DNA of 64,000 bases from Adiantum capillus-veneris (taxonomy: Eukaryota; Streptophyta; Polypodiopsida; Polypodiales; Pteridaceae): contig CM043945.1 in assembly GCA_014529385.2 (NCBI GenBank), positions 142,918,741 to 142,982,740 of the forward strand, in the 5' to 3' direction. The position numbers were made by a program, and so were the translations under genes. The notes under the pieces are model-generated. The model was not told where the DNA came from. It made no database searches and saw only the letters and a list, made by a program, of their open reading frames with translations. Positions 1-12,303 of this stretch are shown in pieces. How positions within the stretch are numbered: the first letter of the stretch is position 1; every line of letters starts with the position of its first letter.

Positions 1-319
1 GACTCCCATAGCATATATGCATACTCTTTGTAGCTTTCAAGTATCTCAATATTCCTTTCACTGCCTCCCAATGTTTCTTGCCTGGGTTTGACATGTATCG
101 ACTTACTACTCCCACTGCAAATGCAATGTCTGGGCGAGTAGCAATCATTGCATACATCAAACTACCCACTGCAGACGCATATGGAATCTTATCCATTTCA
201 GCCTGTTCTTCCTCAGACACAGGACAATCTTGTTTGCTAAGTTTCACATATGGTGGCAATGGAACACTCAATGCCTTTCCCTTCTCCATATTGAAACGTT
301 GCAAAACCTTGTCAATATA
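1..319 (-). pseudogene. Copia A end of reverse transcriptase and start of RNase H, downstream of the stop
   Basis: This stretch continues copia A after its premature TAG. The reverse complement matches copia B from about 34510 to 34830, including the segment corresponding to the B residues YASAVGSLMYAMIATRPDIAF and the following conserved EAVKGILRYLKAT. The rest of RNase H, the polypurine tract and the 3-prime LTR should lie beyond base 1. Confidence 0.85.
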
Positions 320-3300
320 CTATGTTTGAGATAACCAAATCAACTTCTTTGATCTGTCTCTCTCAATGCGCATACCAAGTATTTGACTTGCCTCACCCAT
401 GTCTTTCATGTCAAACGATTTTGCCATCTTTGACTTCAAAGCTGAAATTTCTTCCAAGTGCTTGCCAGCAATCAACATGTCATCCACATACAAAATAAGG
501 ATCAGCCAACTGCCATCGTTAGCCTTCTTTGTATATAGATAGTGATCGAACTCACTACGTTTGTAGCCTTGAAAAAGCATAAACTTGTGGAATTTATGGT
601 ACCATGCCCTCGGTGATTGTTTTAAGCCATAAAGACTCTTTAACAACTGGCATACCAAATCTTCCTTGCCTTTCTCAACAAACCCTTCTGGCTGCTGCAT
701 GTAAATTTCCACATCTAAATCACCATGCAAGAACGTTGTCTTGACATCCATTTGGTGCAACACCAAATCTAATATGGCAACCAATGCATAAAAGCATCTC
801 AATGTAGTCATCTTGACCACCGGAGAGAAGACTTCATCAAAGTCAATGCCTTGTTCTTGCTTAAAGTCCTTGGCAACAAGCCTTGCTTTGTACTTTGGCT
901 GACTACCATGAGCGGTGATCTTATACCTGTAAACCCATTTACAAGGTAGAGCCTTTTTGCCCCGTGGTAATTTCACTAGCTTCCATGTCTGGTTTTTATG
1001 CAGAGCTGTCATCTCTGACTGCATGGCCAATTGCCAATTCCTGGAGTCCTTCATTTGCACTGCTTCCTTGTAACATGAAGGCTCATTGCATTCAGTCAGC
1101 ATGACATAGTTCATAGATGGAACAAACCGATCAGGAGGTCGCGTGATACGTCCAAATCTACACAAAATAGGTGGATTAGGCTTAGCCACAACCTGTGGTT
1201 CCAATCTATCCTGTCCTTGCTCCTCTTGAGCCCTGACATTTTGTCTTGCACGTGCAGGTCCATCTTCTTGGAAGACAACTCTTCTAATCTCCTCAACCCT
1301 CTCTGGTTTAGAATGATATTTGGATTCATTAAAGTGAATATCATTGCTGTGGATAACCTTTCTGGATTCGGGATCCCAAAGTCTGTACCCCATCTCACCA
1401 GAATTACCATAGCCTAGAAAGATGCACTTTCTACTCTTTGGCTCAAGTTTGTTCCTAAATTCCTTTGGAACGTGAGTATATGCCTCACAACCAAAGACTC
1501 TGAGATGCTTGTATGAGGGCACCTTGCCTGACCATACCATCTCTGGCACTGAATCCTTCTGCAAAACCTTGCTAGGAGATCTATTTATAAGATGAGCAGT
1601 TGTTGATACAACTTCAGCCCAAAACCCATTTGGCAGTTGTGTATTAGACAACATACTTCTGACCTTCTCTTGTATGGTCCTATTCATCCTCTCAGCAACA
1701 CCATTTTGAGGAGGATTGTAAGGAGCAGTAAGTTCACGTTTTATACCTTTTGACTCACAAAAGTCCTGAAAGGCCTTTGAAACATACTCTCCACCATTGT
1801 CAGTGCGTAAGCACTTAATCTTCTTGCCACTCTGATTCTCCACAAGTGTCACAAACGTTTTGAAAACACTAAACGCTTCATCCTTGTGCTTGAGAAAGTA
1901 AACCCATACTTTCCTCGAGTAATCATCTATAAATGTCATAAAGTAAGAAGCTCCCCCTAGAGATAGGTTTGGCATAGGTCCACACAAATCACTATGAACA
2001 AGTGCCAACTGTGTATCTCTTCTACTGCTTCTATGCTTATGTGGCTGTTGTGTTTGCTTACCATACAGACAATGTTCATAGAATTCAAAATCATTAAATG
2101 ACAAGCCAGGCAAATAACCAGAACGAGACAAGATTTCCATTTCCTTCTTGGACATATGTCCTAACCGGCTATGCCACAAAGAAACGTTCGGCTGCTTGGT
2201 TACATTGATTACATTTTTAGAGACATTTGATACATAAATCATGTAAAGTCCTCCAGACTTTACTCCATGTGCTACTGTCATAGAACCCTTGGATATCTTC
2301 CACATGTTCTGTCCAAAAGTGGTGACGTAGCCAGCATCATTAAGTAAACCTGTGTTGATCAAGATCTTTGTAATTGCGGGAACATGTCTCACATTCTTCA
2401 GCGTGAAAGAAGAGCCATTTTGAAACTTCAATTGAACATCTCCAACACCTAAGATCTCACATGTCTGCCCATTGCCTAGCCGAACATGATCTTTAGTGGT
2501 CACATAAGAGGTAAACCACTCCTTGTTTGGAGACACATGAAGTGATGCCCCTGAGTCTATAATCGAGTCACTCAGTGCATTTCCATCAGATGCTATAAGA
2601 AGAGCTGAGTCCATTGTATTCTTCAAGAAGTAGATGTCTCCTGACACTAGACTGTCATCCTCTGCAACAGTGTTTGTCACATTTATTTCTTGAATCTTCA
2701 TTGAGGACTTGTTCTTCTCACCATGGTCTTCAGCTTCCTCTTTGCCTTTTTCTGCTTTCCATTCTCTGCAGTCTCTTTTCATGTGACCCTTCTTGCCACA
2801 ATGGTAGCATTCTATGCCACTCTTGCCTTTAGCACTGCGGGACTTGCTATGAGACTGATTCCTCTTTCCACCTTTGTACTTTTCTTTGGTCCTTCCTTTG
2901 ACAACTAAGCCTGTTCCTTTGCCCTTGTCCATTGTCTTTCTATTGGTTTCTTCAGTAAGCAGACTTCCTTCTACACCTGCTATGTTCAAACCATCTAGAG
3001 GTGCAGAATTACTCAAAGCTGTGCGAAAAGTGTCCCAACTTTCTGGCAATGTGATCAACGGGAACATAGCTCTAAGAGGTTCATCAAACTTGACACCTTG
3101 AGCTGACAACTGACTGTAGATGGTGTCGAATTCATTCAGATGATTGGACATAGGTGTCCCTTCTTTCATCTTCAAGTCAACAAGCTTCTTAAGCCAGTAT
3201 ACCTGTGAAGCTGCACTCTGGTTCTCATAAAGATCACTCAGCTTTAACCATGCTTGATAAGCCGACATCTCGTCTGCTACATTGAAGTAAACGCTTTCTG

Positions 3301-3511
3301 CCAAAGTCAGCATAATGGTAGAAAGTGTCAATTCATCCATTTCGCTCCATTCATCTTCGTCCATATCTTCTGGTTTTATCCCCTTGAGCTTTATAGGTTT
3401 TATCTGCTTCTTTTGTACCAACACGTGCCAAATCTGCTTCTTCCACAATGGGAAATTGGTTCCATCCAGCTTCTTGATATTGTAAAGAGCAGTGTCCTGT
3501 GATCCAGCCAT
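320..3511 (-). pseudogene. Copia A gag-pol polyprotein, truncated by a stop late in reverse transcriptase
   Basis: A single 1063-codon frame. In order: UBN2-type gag starting MAGSQDTALYNIKKLDG; zinc knuckle CYHCGKKGHMKRDC; protease with IIDSGASLHVSP; integrase zinc-binding segment and catalytic core (LRTDNGGEYVS, then GVAERMNR); reverse transcriptase with YVDDMLIAG. The frame ends at TAG where copia B reads E (SQTEYID), so RNase H is cut off by one nonsense change. A first zinc cysteine of the integrase HHCC motif is Y here (FYEHCLYGK) but C in copia B. The start is the Met shared with B and follows the conserved leader. The gag and integrase resemble the Tork/Tnt1-like lineage; lineage assignment is inference. 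Confidence 0.93.
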
Positions 3512-4523
3512 AGCTACGCTTCACAGTAGTTTACTTTCCTATGAAAAATTCAGCAGAGTTTCCCCTGTAAACTGACCTCTGAACCAATATCAACCTGTCA
3601 AATGAACCAAGAAAGCTTCAGATTCTGCATAAATTTTGGCAGAGTCTCCTTTGTAAAATGGCTCTGGTGTACTAAAAAACAGACCAAAAAACAGCTCAAA
3701 AAACCACTATCTCTCTAACACTGTAAGCTGTGGGTAAACCTGCTGTACTATCTCTCACTGTCCTGTCACTATCCTGTAAGCATAAACTGCGACAATGCCT
3801 CAATGGCAGTAAAGCAAAGATGCAATCCCAACTGTCTAACTCACAGTCAATACATCCTAGCTGCCTATCTAAGGGTGCTCGAGGGATCGCTCCAAGACCT
3901 GTATCACCGAAAGGATCTCAACATTCGAGAATCCCCCAGCTCAATAAAACCTCACTCGACCCTCAACAAAGGCTGCAGTAAATCTGACAGTACATAGACT
4001 TCCCACAAAGTCATACATCCACAAATTTCCCACTGTATGATGTAACCGCTGCGGCGGTTGTTTGCTGCGTGACTCACAGCCAGCAAACCCTCAACAAACA
4101 TACATCATCTCTGACAATACATCCCATGTGGAAGTACCTGCAATGTAGATGCGCCCGTGTCGTATGTGACAGGCCTCCAAGAACTGTGTGCCGTCCTTCG
4201 ATGTGTAGACAGCCACAAATCAACACTCTGGGAGTGCAGATATCCTCAGCACCTGCAGTCGTAGGCTGAAAACCCTAAATTTGCAAAGTCGGATCTGCAC
4301 CCGCTGAGACCACGTAGTCAAAAATGGCATGCGCAGAACTTTGTCGAAGTCGAACGGTGGCCGAGATGACCTCAGAATGAAATTCTGAGAACACCGAGCC
4401 CTTTGGGCGCACACAGGATTTGGGGCCGTGTCTTCGCCTGTCAAATTTCACTCCAATTTGAGCAGGTGACTCTGGCTACCTGCAAATGGTGCCCCGAGCC
4501 TCGATCTGAGCTTTGATACCAGT
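3512..4523 (-). other. Copia A 5-prime leader with primer-binding site
   Basis: About 1 kb of untranslated leader between LTR and gag, matching 30241-31319 of copia B. The primer site is the reverse complement of 4510-4521, TGGTATCAAAGC, one base away from the perfect tRNA-iMet complement seen in B. Two copies of a conserved motif occur just ahead of gag (3545-3572 and 3631-3656), and a block at 3946-3979 is nearly identical to part of the leader of unrelated copia D. No ORF here looks real. Confidence 0.8.
3545..3656 (-). promoter_or_regulatory. Two copies of the shared copia leader motif upstream of gag
   Basis: In sense orientation both copies read close to TTACAAAGGAGACTCTGCC followed by an A/T-rich tail. 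The inner copy (3545-3572) ends about 33 bases before the gag ATG; the outer copy is at 3631-3656. The same motif is found in copia B, D and F leaders. Its role is unknown; packaging, dimerisation or translation control are possible. Confidence 0.6.
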
Positions 4524-4715
4524 TGAAGGAGTACGAGCGAAAGTGCGACGCGAGAGAGAGTGCGAGAAGAAGAGCACGACGATATGGTGAACTCGCTCTA
4601 TTGTAATGTGTAGAGCATAGTGAGTTCTTATTAGGTTTTCACAAAAGAATATGTGTACATACCTGGCGGCCCGCCCACTTACCTGGGCAACCACATTGGG
4701 CTTTATACCCCAACA
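4524..4715 (-). repeat. Copia A 5-prime LTR (192 bp)
   Basis: Minus-strand sequence begins TGTTGGGGTATAAAG and ends ACTCCTTCA, giving TG...CA termini. It is the same length as both LTRs of copia B and nearly identical to them. The primer site follows at once. The LTR reads across the start of the downstream gypsy frame, so an ATG at 4653 that opens that frame is inside the LTR and not a genuine gypsy start. Confidence 0.93.
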
Positions 4716-6479
4716 GCAACAAAGAGGCATCACTATCCCCTTCCCTTTCAGGATGAGATTTTGGACACTGTTGCAGGTCATGAGAAATATTCGGTATGTG
4801 ATGGGTTTATTGGGTATTTTCAAATTGGGATTGCATATGAAGATCAAAAGAAGACCATATTTTTGACCCCATGGGGAGTGTTTTGTTATAGGGTGATGCC
4901 CTTTGGCTTGATGAATTCTTATGCAAGCTTCCAAAGTTGGATAGACAAAGTATTGGGGCCTTACCTTGGAAGCTTTGTAAAAGTTTTTATGGATGATTTT
5001 TGTGTTTACAGTGATAGAATGCTTCATGTGCAAAAGCTTGATATGGTGTTTAAGAGGATTGATGATGATGGGGGTCAACTCAATCCTTTGAAATGTAAAA
5101 TTGCAAGAGCTAGAGTGATACTTCTTGGCCATGAGGTAAGTGAGAACGGGATAGCTCCAGATCCTGCAAAAGTGGAATGTTTTCTTATGATGGAGAGTCC
5201 TAAAAGTACAAAGGAATTGATGAGTTTTGTACAAAATCTAAGGTACTTGTCATGGTCTTTTTGTATGCTTGCTAACTATGTGCACCCTTTGCAGGAAGCA
5301 ACACAAAAAGACCCTTTTCTTTGGACTGAGCATGAGCAAACAGCTTTTGAGGACGTCAAGGAAAATCTATCTACACTACCTTTGATGATGCCTCCTTGTT
5401 GGGATGAAATGTTTTACTTGAGCTTGAGTGTGGGTGAGCATGCTATTGGTGCGGTATTGATGCAAAAAGGAAAAAAGAAATCTTATATGAGGCCGGTTTA
5501 CTACATAAGCAAAGTGAAGAATGATGCACAAAAATCTTGGCATGAGATCGAGAAATTGGTTTGGGCATTGTTATATGCAACAAAAAGGCTGAAATCTTAT
5601 CTTATTTGTAAGCCTTTTGTGGTGTTGACATCATGTAGTTTATTGCCTCATGCACTAAGGTATCCTGGGGATAGTCCTAAATTGCAAAAGCGGATACTTA
5701 GCTTGCAACAATTTGACATGAGCTTTACTAAGGAGGATAGTGTGAGAGCAAATATGGCGGATATACTCACTTTTAAAGAGATTCATGCAAGGAATGAATT
5801 GAAGAAAGATTTGAAAATGAAGATAGTACCAAGTCCAACTATGCATGCGGAGCTTCAGGATGTAGAGGGTACCTTATACTTTGATGGGGCTTTCAAGAGG
5901 AGCATTAATAAGGGCACTATTGGTTATGTATTTGTGGATAAAGATGGCATTGAATGCTTGTTTGGAAGCCAAGAATTGGATGTAAAGAGTAATAATGAGG
6001 ATGAGTATGCAAGTCTCTGTTTGGGCTTCGAAGAATGTGTCAAAAGGCATGTAAGGAGGCTTTTAATCAAAGGTGATGCTATGTTGATTGTGCAGCCAGT
6101 TCAAGGTACATGGAAGGTAAATCAAGAAGGCATGAGGGGTTGGTTTTTCAAAGTGAGGAAGTTGTTAAAGTCTTTTACTTCCTTTCAAATATGGCATGTA
6201 CCACGAAATATGAATGTAAGGGCTCATGAGTTGGCGGAACAGGTGTTCACAAAGGATGTGCATGCAGTGATAATTAGAGAGCCAAGGTATCTTGGAAGGG
6301 AATACTGTAAGCACCAACAATTTGATTGGTTTAAAGATTGGAATCAAGCATGGCTTGAGTACCAACCGCCTTGCTCTGCAGCACAGCTTCTCAACGGTTC
6401 AATTTTGATGCAAAATCATAGCAAATTTGCAATGTTTTGGAATCGCAAGGAGATTGGCACATTCTATTGCTTGACTTAA
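4716..6479 (+). pseudogene. Tat-like gypsy pol: reverse transcriptase (C-terminal part), RNase H and second RNase H
   Basis: An open frame of more than 580 codons runs through the region, but the reverse transcriptase N-terminus is missing because copia A was inserted there. Visible parts: HHYPLPFQDEILDTVAGHE, the catalytic VFMDDFCVYS near 4984, a connection domain, and a first RNase H (YLSLSVGEHAIGAVL, about 5413) whose usual catalytic Asp is replaced. A second RNase H starts at LYFDGAFKRS (5873), with NNEDEYASL (about 5992), KGDAMLIVQ (6067) and HVPRNMNVRAHELAEQ (about 6195). Two RNase H domains, the first degenerate, are characteristic of plant Tat/Ogre elements. No integrase frame is visible after the TAA at 6477. 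Confidence 0.85.
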
Positions 6480-9400
6480 TGAACGGAGCAAGTTGCTCGG
6501 CATGGCCGACTCCTTGTCACGGTTTCTACACGCTGACGGAGGATGTTACCCACACAATACTGGTTAATTTCAATTGAAATTGCTCGACACAGCCAATTCT
6601 TTTTGTCATGATATCTGCCACCACATCCATTGGCTCTCAGCACAAACATATTTATGTGAAACAAGGCTTCAATTTACGACTCTTGCATTGAGAGTTTTCC
6701 CATTTGGGGTATGCCATGAGCACACGCATTTGGGGAATTTCTCCATATGCCTGCAGGATAATTCACGCCAACTTTCTCTCGCGCAACAGAGATGGTTATG
6801 ATATACATTTGAGCAAGCTTTTCTTTCGACATCTCCAGACAACTGGTTACAGCTCGATGACCAGGTTAGACCATGTTCAGTATTGTTTATTTTTCCATGT
6901 TTATACATTTACATTGGAAACTAATGCTTTTGTGCAAAGCAAAGTTCTTTGACAATTTTACATGAAGCAAGGCTTCTCCCTTGTGCCAAGGTATTGCCCA
7001 ATGACTTGGCATCACGGGAAGTGGCACACAAGTTTGGGGAACTGGAAAAATAGGGAATATCACTCCCTACCAGTACATCTGTGCAAGGCACTTATGGTTT
7101 TGGCTCTCACGTTTTAGCTCATCACTTTTGCCAAGGGCTTAAATTTCTGCATGCACGGCATGCTAGCTAGGTAGATTCAATTCTACCGCCTTATGCAATA
7201 TGCTTCCGCTATAACACCAGACATTTTGTCACGGACAAGATAAGTTATGGATTGTTTCACATGATTTTTGGTTGTTTTTAACGCACAACACCACTAAAAA
7301 GAATCTAAAACTTGGACTTGATTCATCAACAAAGTGCCCTATTCAAGTCATCCTCATACAATCACGACCCCATACACGGTAGATGGTCGAGATTTGACTT
7401 GTGTTTTCTGTTGCCTCTCTCGATGAGAGCGTCATACAGACAGATTGTTGTGTGCTTATAGAATAAGTTGCAACCTAGGCATAAGATGCACACGAGCACA
7501 TGGATTGGGTACGCACTACATTAGGTTAAGAAACCTTCCTCAACCCGCATGCTCTTTTTCTCTCTCTTTCTTATTTCTCTTGAAGAATAATAAAAACTTT
7601 TTAAAAATCTTTTGATACATGTTTTGTTTGGGAGTCATCATGAGCCAAGGTGCTCTAACTCTCAGCTAGAAATTGGGCAAGACGCCCTCTACATTAGTCT
7701 TCATCGTTTCTTTGATTGAACACTAATTGCCATAAGGGCTATGAGCCACATATGCTGGCTAAGATCCATTGTTAGATCTCGGGTACGACCCAACTGTTCG
7801 CATTCCTTGGGTGATTGTTCTTAAGATCGAACAAATCTACCCAGTGGAATACACAATGAAGATAATGGACAAGCAAGAGTCTTGTCATTACGGATTTTTG
7901 GGTGCATTGTTGCACTACATGTTTTTTGTGCGACGCTCAAGTTGAGTTTTTGATAATCTTAAACTCACATAAGCTAATCTATACCACAGAATCTAGAGAC
8001 AGCATGGTTGTTCATACGAGCTAGGCATCTCACTTGTGTGGATTTCTTGCTCTCTCTATAGCACTATGAGTGTCTATGGCATCACAGTTTTGGGGTACGA
8101 CCCAGCGGGTGTTTACTAAATCATCCCATAGGCATTCAGGACCACAATTTGATCTATCCCAGTTGTAATTTCAAGGAAAGAAGTCTGCAATCTACCAGGG
8201 GGTAGTGGACAACTTCAACTTCTCAAGTTGATTCTCATCATTCTGTCCATGGTTGACTATGTTGGTTACCATTACCTGCTAGTTGAGCAGTTCCTACAAA
8301 GGGTCTTACCAAGGCGTTTGACTACGTAGATTCTACCCAACGAGCTTGGATTGCGAAGGCAACACCCAGGGTTTCCAGTGCAAGGTTGCTTGGTTTTTTC
8401 ACAGGTGGGAGACGTGCTCCTGTGCAGTTGAATACTTGTAACTGAACTTTCAGTTCAATCCCCAGCGCCATGCCAAGGGCAGGTCAGAACAAGTATTTTG
8501 GGCCGTAGTGTCCAATGTACATTATGTTGTTATGCACCCACTTGTTGGATTCAATTTGGCACATGTTGTCACATGGGATACAACATGGTCTAGGACGCAA
8601 CAAGGTCGGTTTAGCCAATGTGGAGCAAGGCTAATGAGGGTCCCTCTCACTCCCATCATAGAGTGTTTGCAGTTACCTCCACACACAAGTACACCTTGTA
8701 GGATTTTCTTTCTTCAGACATCCTTAGTTGAGACATATTCCACATGTGGCGAATAAGAGTCTTTGGGACTGACATTGGCGCCCATTATATCAAATATGCG
8801 TCACGACAAAGTCCCTAGGTGCTGGTCACATCTGTTTTCTAGACCATTTTCAGCACGACATATCAGGAGCAATTTTGGTGGCCAAAAATTGTCGGATACT
8901 TAGAATGACTTGTTCAGGTACAAGTACTACTAAACAACATTACAGATGGCTATTTATACATATAGTAGGCTCTAAGTTGTGAATGAAAAATTTTCATTGT
9001 TTGTCCCTAGAAGTGATTAATGTTTCACCTTCTATTATGGTTCAAAAGTTTTAGCAAGGCTTGCAAATGATTGCAGCAAAAAGTATATAGTTTCTTTTTG
9101 GAACTATTTAGATTCCTCTATACTGTGTGCTATGCACATCACATTCACCATAAGTATTGGCAAGGTTGATCATGGATATACAGGTTTGGATCTGTTTTTT
9201 ACTAAATGCATGCACACTAGGTGTTATGGGCCCTAGTGTTTAGCAAAGGCTGATTTGGAATGGCATGCATATTCATCAAGTTGTTGCTTGTGAAGGATTT
9301 TGCACTCTATGTCCAGTATCTCTCTGAGCTTACTTTTGGATCTACCACTCACCAATAGAGGTCATGGCTCGGTTTGGGTGCTTGTAGATTTTTCACGTTA

Positions 9401-10101
9401 ACCAAGATGGTTATTCATCAGGACATTGTTGTTTGCTCAATAATGTTGTATGATATTGTGATCCCCGTTTATGGGCCATCTGGGAAGACTGTTTGTAAAT
9501 CATGGGGAAAACACCTCAATACTGTCAGTTATCCAAGGGGATAGGCGGATTACTAAGTGTAGTCTTGTGCTGAAGGATATGCAAAGTGCGTACGTTAGCA
9601 CCAAGCGATCCAATTAGTAAGCATTTATTGCTCTACTTGGAGTTTGCTTACCATACGTTAAAGCATGTTTGCGACTAGGTGTAGTCTCTTCATGTATAAA
9701 TCAAGTTCTCAACCTTGAACACTAGTTATGGTGGGGTTGTTTACTGCTAAAATTAGAAAACAAGTCAAGGACTTAAACTTGGTTGATGAGTTATGTTAGC
9801 AAGTTACTTTCATGGAAAGTGAAAAGAGGTACTCTTTAGGGTACATCTTGGTGTGATAACTCGTTTTGCATACTCATGTGTGTTCTAAATGGAGTCTACA
9901 CACTATGATTGGATAGGAATCGGTAACACAAGATGCTTGCAAATGGACAACAATGTGAAAAATCAAGATGTTACTCTTGGTTTCATTGAACGTCCTGTTG
10001 AACTGTGTTCCAGTCAGCCAAACAGCTAGATCCATGAAGGATGCCACTATAGAAAACATTAGTGTATCATCACTCTTGTTTTCGAGGACGAAAACGCTTC
10101 T
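6480..10101 (+). pseudogene. Eroded gypsy pol 3-prime region (Y1 relic)
   Basis: No frame over 100 codons looks real. An integrase-core remnant is readable at 9339-9398 as DLPLTNRGHGSVWVLVDFSR, the stretch that usually leads into the first catalytic part of a gypsy integrase. At 10075-10110 the end of a pol frame reads like FEDENASPRGG, a typical plant gypsy ending just ahead of the polypurine tract. Segments at 7149-7200, 8095-8205 and 9540-10116 recur in order at 16725-18114, so this is one of two copies. The part closest to 6480 may still belong to the Tat-like element. Limits are approximate. Confidence 0.55.
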
Positions 10102-10290
10102 CCAAGGGGGGAGTAATGTCAGGCCAAGGGTAGGACCAGGCACGGCCAAGGGCCAGGATGGACATGCAGTCAAGGGGTCCCCTATATTTAGTAGGCCAAG
10201 GGTCTATATAGGGCATGGCTGGGTGGTGATAAGCATGTTCCAGTTCCCTAGGCCTTTCAGAACCAGCACCTTGGCAGATCCAAATTACAG
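10102..10290 (+). repeat. Polypurine tract and short LTR of gypsy family Y (copy 1)
   Basis: CCAAGGGGGGAGTAA (10102-10116) is a classic polypurine tract, and an LTR starting TGTCAGGCCAAGG follows at 10117. A TATA-like TCTATATAGGG lies near 10190. The same start and internal order recur at 18115 and, on the minus strand, at 45562. By comparison with 45481-45562, where a tRNA-iMet site follows the LTR, the LTR is short (well under 200 bp). The right end here is estimated. Confidence 0.65.
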
Positions 10291-10407
10291 ACACATTGTT
10301 CCCTACACAACAACAACCTCACAAAGTCCGTAGACCCCTAGCCATACCTAGTGTCATCCAAGAAGAAAGTGACTTAAAGTCATGGTAAAAGTGGGCGTAC
10401 TCACTTC

Positions 10408-11145
10408 TTGTTGGAAAGAATGTTTACAGAGGGACTACCTGACCCTATCGAAGAAATGGAGATCCCATCTTCCCCACGTCAAGGGACTAAAGCCCAAAAG
10501 GTGCCGTTAAATATTTCCAAATTGATGGATTTCATGTCTTCGGAAGTTAGAACCACCATAATGTCCAAACCATATGGAGACCCTGAGCTATTCTTAGCTC
10601 TTCAAGCATTCCTCAATGGAGAACTGAAGGTCGGTGGGCTACCATAATTTGCACAAATGGATGGATCTAGGGAGATGCCAATAGAGGAGGAATACTACAA
10701 TCCACAACCCAACCTAGATGAGAACCCTGCTATAGAAACACCTGTTAACAAGTTGGGACAATACTTTGAGGGCGATGAATCCAATGCAACCATACCAATC
10801 ACTACCAAGGGATTAACTGTGGAGGGAATCCTTGATGGTGGTTTTGGGGTTAGCATTGCGACTAAAAATTGATGGGAAACTATGGGAAGACCTCACCTTG
10901 GGACCACAACCATAGTAGTAAGGATGGCCAATGGGTCTATTGTTAAACCTATTGGGATGCTAGAAGATCTCAAGTTCAAGGTCTTTGGACATAAAATAAG
11001 AAATACCTTCATTGTTATGGATTTCTCCAAGCACACTATGGCATCTGAGATGATCTTTGGATGCCCTTTCATGAGGGAAGCAAAAATGGTGCATGACTGG
11101 TCTAAAAACCATGTCTACTTGCAGTTCCAAGATTCTATCATTTGA
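10408..11145 (+). pseudogene. Gypsy X1 upstream segment and aspartic protease
   Basis: Frames at 10408-10647 and 10657-10872 lead into a retropepsin with ILDGGFGVS as its active-site segment (Asp near codon 60 of the second frame). After one TGA at 10870 the same frame continues to 11145, with IFGCPFMREAKMVHDW matching the conserved C-terminal segment of gypsy proteases. A DGG active site, instead of DTG/DSG, occurs in some plant gypsy proteases. It lies ahead of the reverse transcriptase at 12304 in the normal gypsy order. Confidence 0.72.
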
Positions 11146-11194
11146 GTGGGTCTTGTAACTGGTCGAGCACATCCTCTAGGAAACAGGTTTATAA

Positions 11195-12302
11195 TTGGTC
11201 ATAGATCTGACACCACAATTCACTCAGCCCCATTGCAGTATTGTTACACATGTAAAGTGGACACTGATGTTGGGGAAGGTTCTCCTTATATGGATGTACT
11301 ACCTAGGTTGCCTTAAGTCAGGCAATGTGGATTGGGTCCGCTTAGCAGCAACAACCATAGAAACTTGGGGAAACAGGGGAATGACCTGGGTAACACCTAA
11401 GGAGGATGAAATGCCACCACTCGTACCCTTAAATATGCTAGAAGCAATGCATATAGCTTCTGATGACCTACAAGATGAAGGTTTGAGTGGCATTGGAACC
11501 AGTAGCGTCTCACAAGACTATAGCCCACACGATTTGGGGTCAAAATCATCAATTGAAATTGACTCTGAGGACAACCAATCTGAGTTAAATCTTAGTGAAA
11601 ATGGGGACAAACCATTCAGGGCCCAGTGGTACCCTAGATGACAATCTCAAGGGAGCAGAAGACACAAGTAGCGATTCATCTAGTGACTCTTCACTTGAGA
11701 TCGGCCGTAATCAAAAATTAGACAAGAAGAGTAAGAGATATAAGAGGCGAAGATATCGAGAAAATGTGTCTGGTAGAACAAATGAAAAGAAATATACCGC
11801 AGAATGGCTTAATTATATAGGGGCATGTGATGCTCATCGGAAGTTGGTAGATAACTGGGGTGAATACCTTCAAAGCGTTATGTGGTGTAGTCCACAACCC
11901 ATTGAAATCTCACAACTAGAGGCTACAGAGAAGCCAAAGTTGAGCCAAACCTTAAGGAGACGACAAAATTGAGAGTTAGCTCAACAACAAAAGGAATCAG
12001 AAGTGAAATCATAGTCCACAAAACAAGAGGACCCCACAGACTTACACCCTGCACGTGAACATTTCAAATCCTACACCACAGAGGAACGTAAAGTTGTGTA
12101 TACAAAGGCTCAAAGAAAACCTATCAATGGAAGCAATGGAGTTCATGATGGTCTAGTGATAGTTAAGGACATAGAGTTAGCCGACCCAAGAGAAGAGTCC
12201 AAACCTGTTTTCATTGCCCAAGATCTGACAAAGACTGAGGAGTGTGTACTTAAAGAACATCTCAAGGAATTTAGGGATATTTTTTGCTTGAACATATCAT
12301 GA
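11195..12302 (+). pseudogene. Gypsy X1 protease-to-reverse transcriptase linker
   Basis: Overlapping frames at 11195-11641, 11595-11972 and 12096-12302 form a degraded linker rich in acidic and serine residues (ENGDKPFRAQW, SSDSSSDSSLEIG). The part with YTAEWLNYIGACDAHRKLV and NWGEYLQSVMWCSP (near 11790-11900) is repeated in the X2 copy near 25400-25510, which shows it is genuine former coding sequence. It is broken by several stops. Function unknown beyond its place in the polyprotein. Confidence 0.6.
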
Positions 12303-12303
12303 T

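Larger units (their letters stand above)
1..4715 (-). mobile_element. Copia A, Ty1/copia LTR retrotransposon, 3-prime end outside window
   Basis: Read on the minus strand the order is LTR (4524-4715), primer site, about 1 kb of leader, gag-protease-integrase-reverse transcriptase, then the start of the RNase H region, which runs off the window at base 1. It is the same family as copia B at 30049-35581: both LTRs are 192 bp and the proteins align along their whole length. The insertion split a Tat-like gypsy reverse transcriptase, whose reading frame resumes at 4716. The 5 bp after the LTR are GCAAC; the matching target duplication should lie left of the window. Confidence 0.93.

Noticed and set aside
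4653-4655. ATG at 4653 as the start of a gypsy gene
   Set aside because: It lies in the copia A LTR, upstream of the insertion point at 4715.
4476-5234. 252-codon minus-strand frame
   Set aside because: Antisense to the Tat-like reverse transcriptase and copia A LTR; the plus-strand frame has clear domain motifs.
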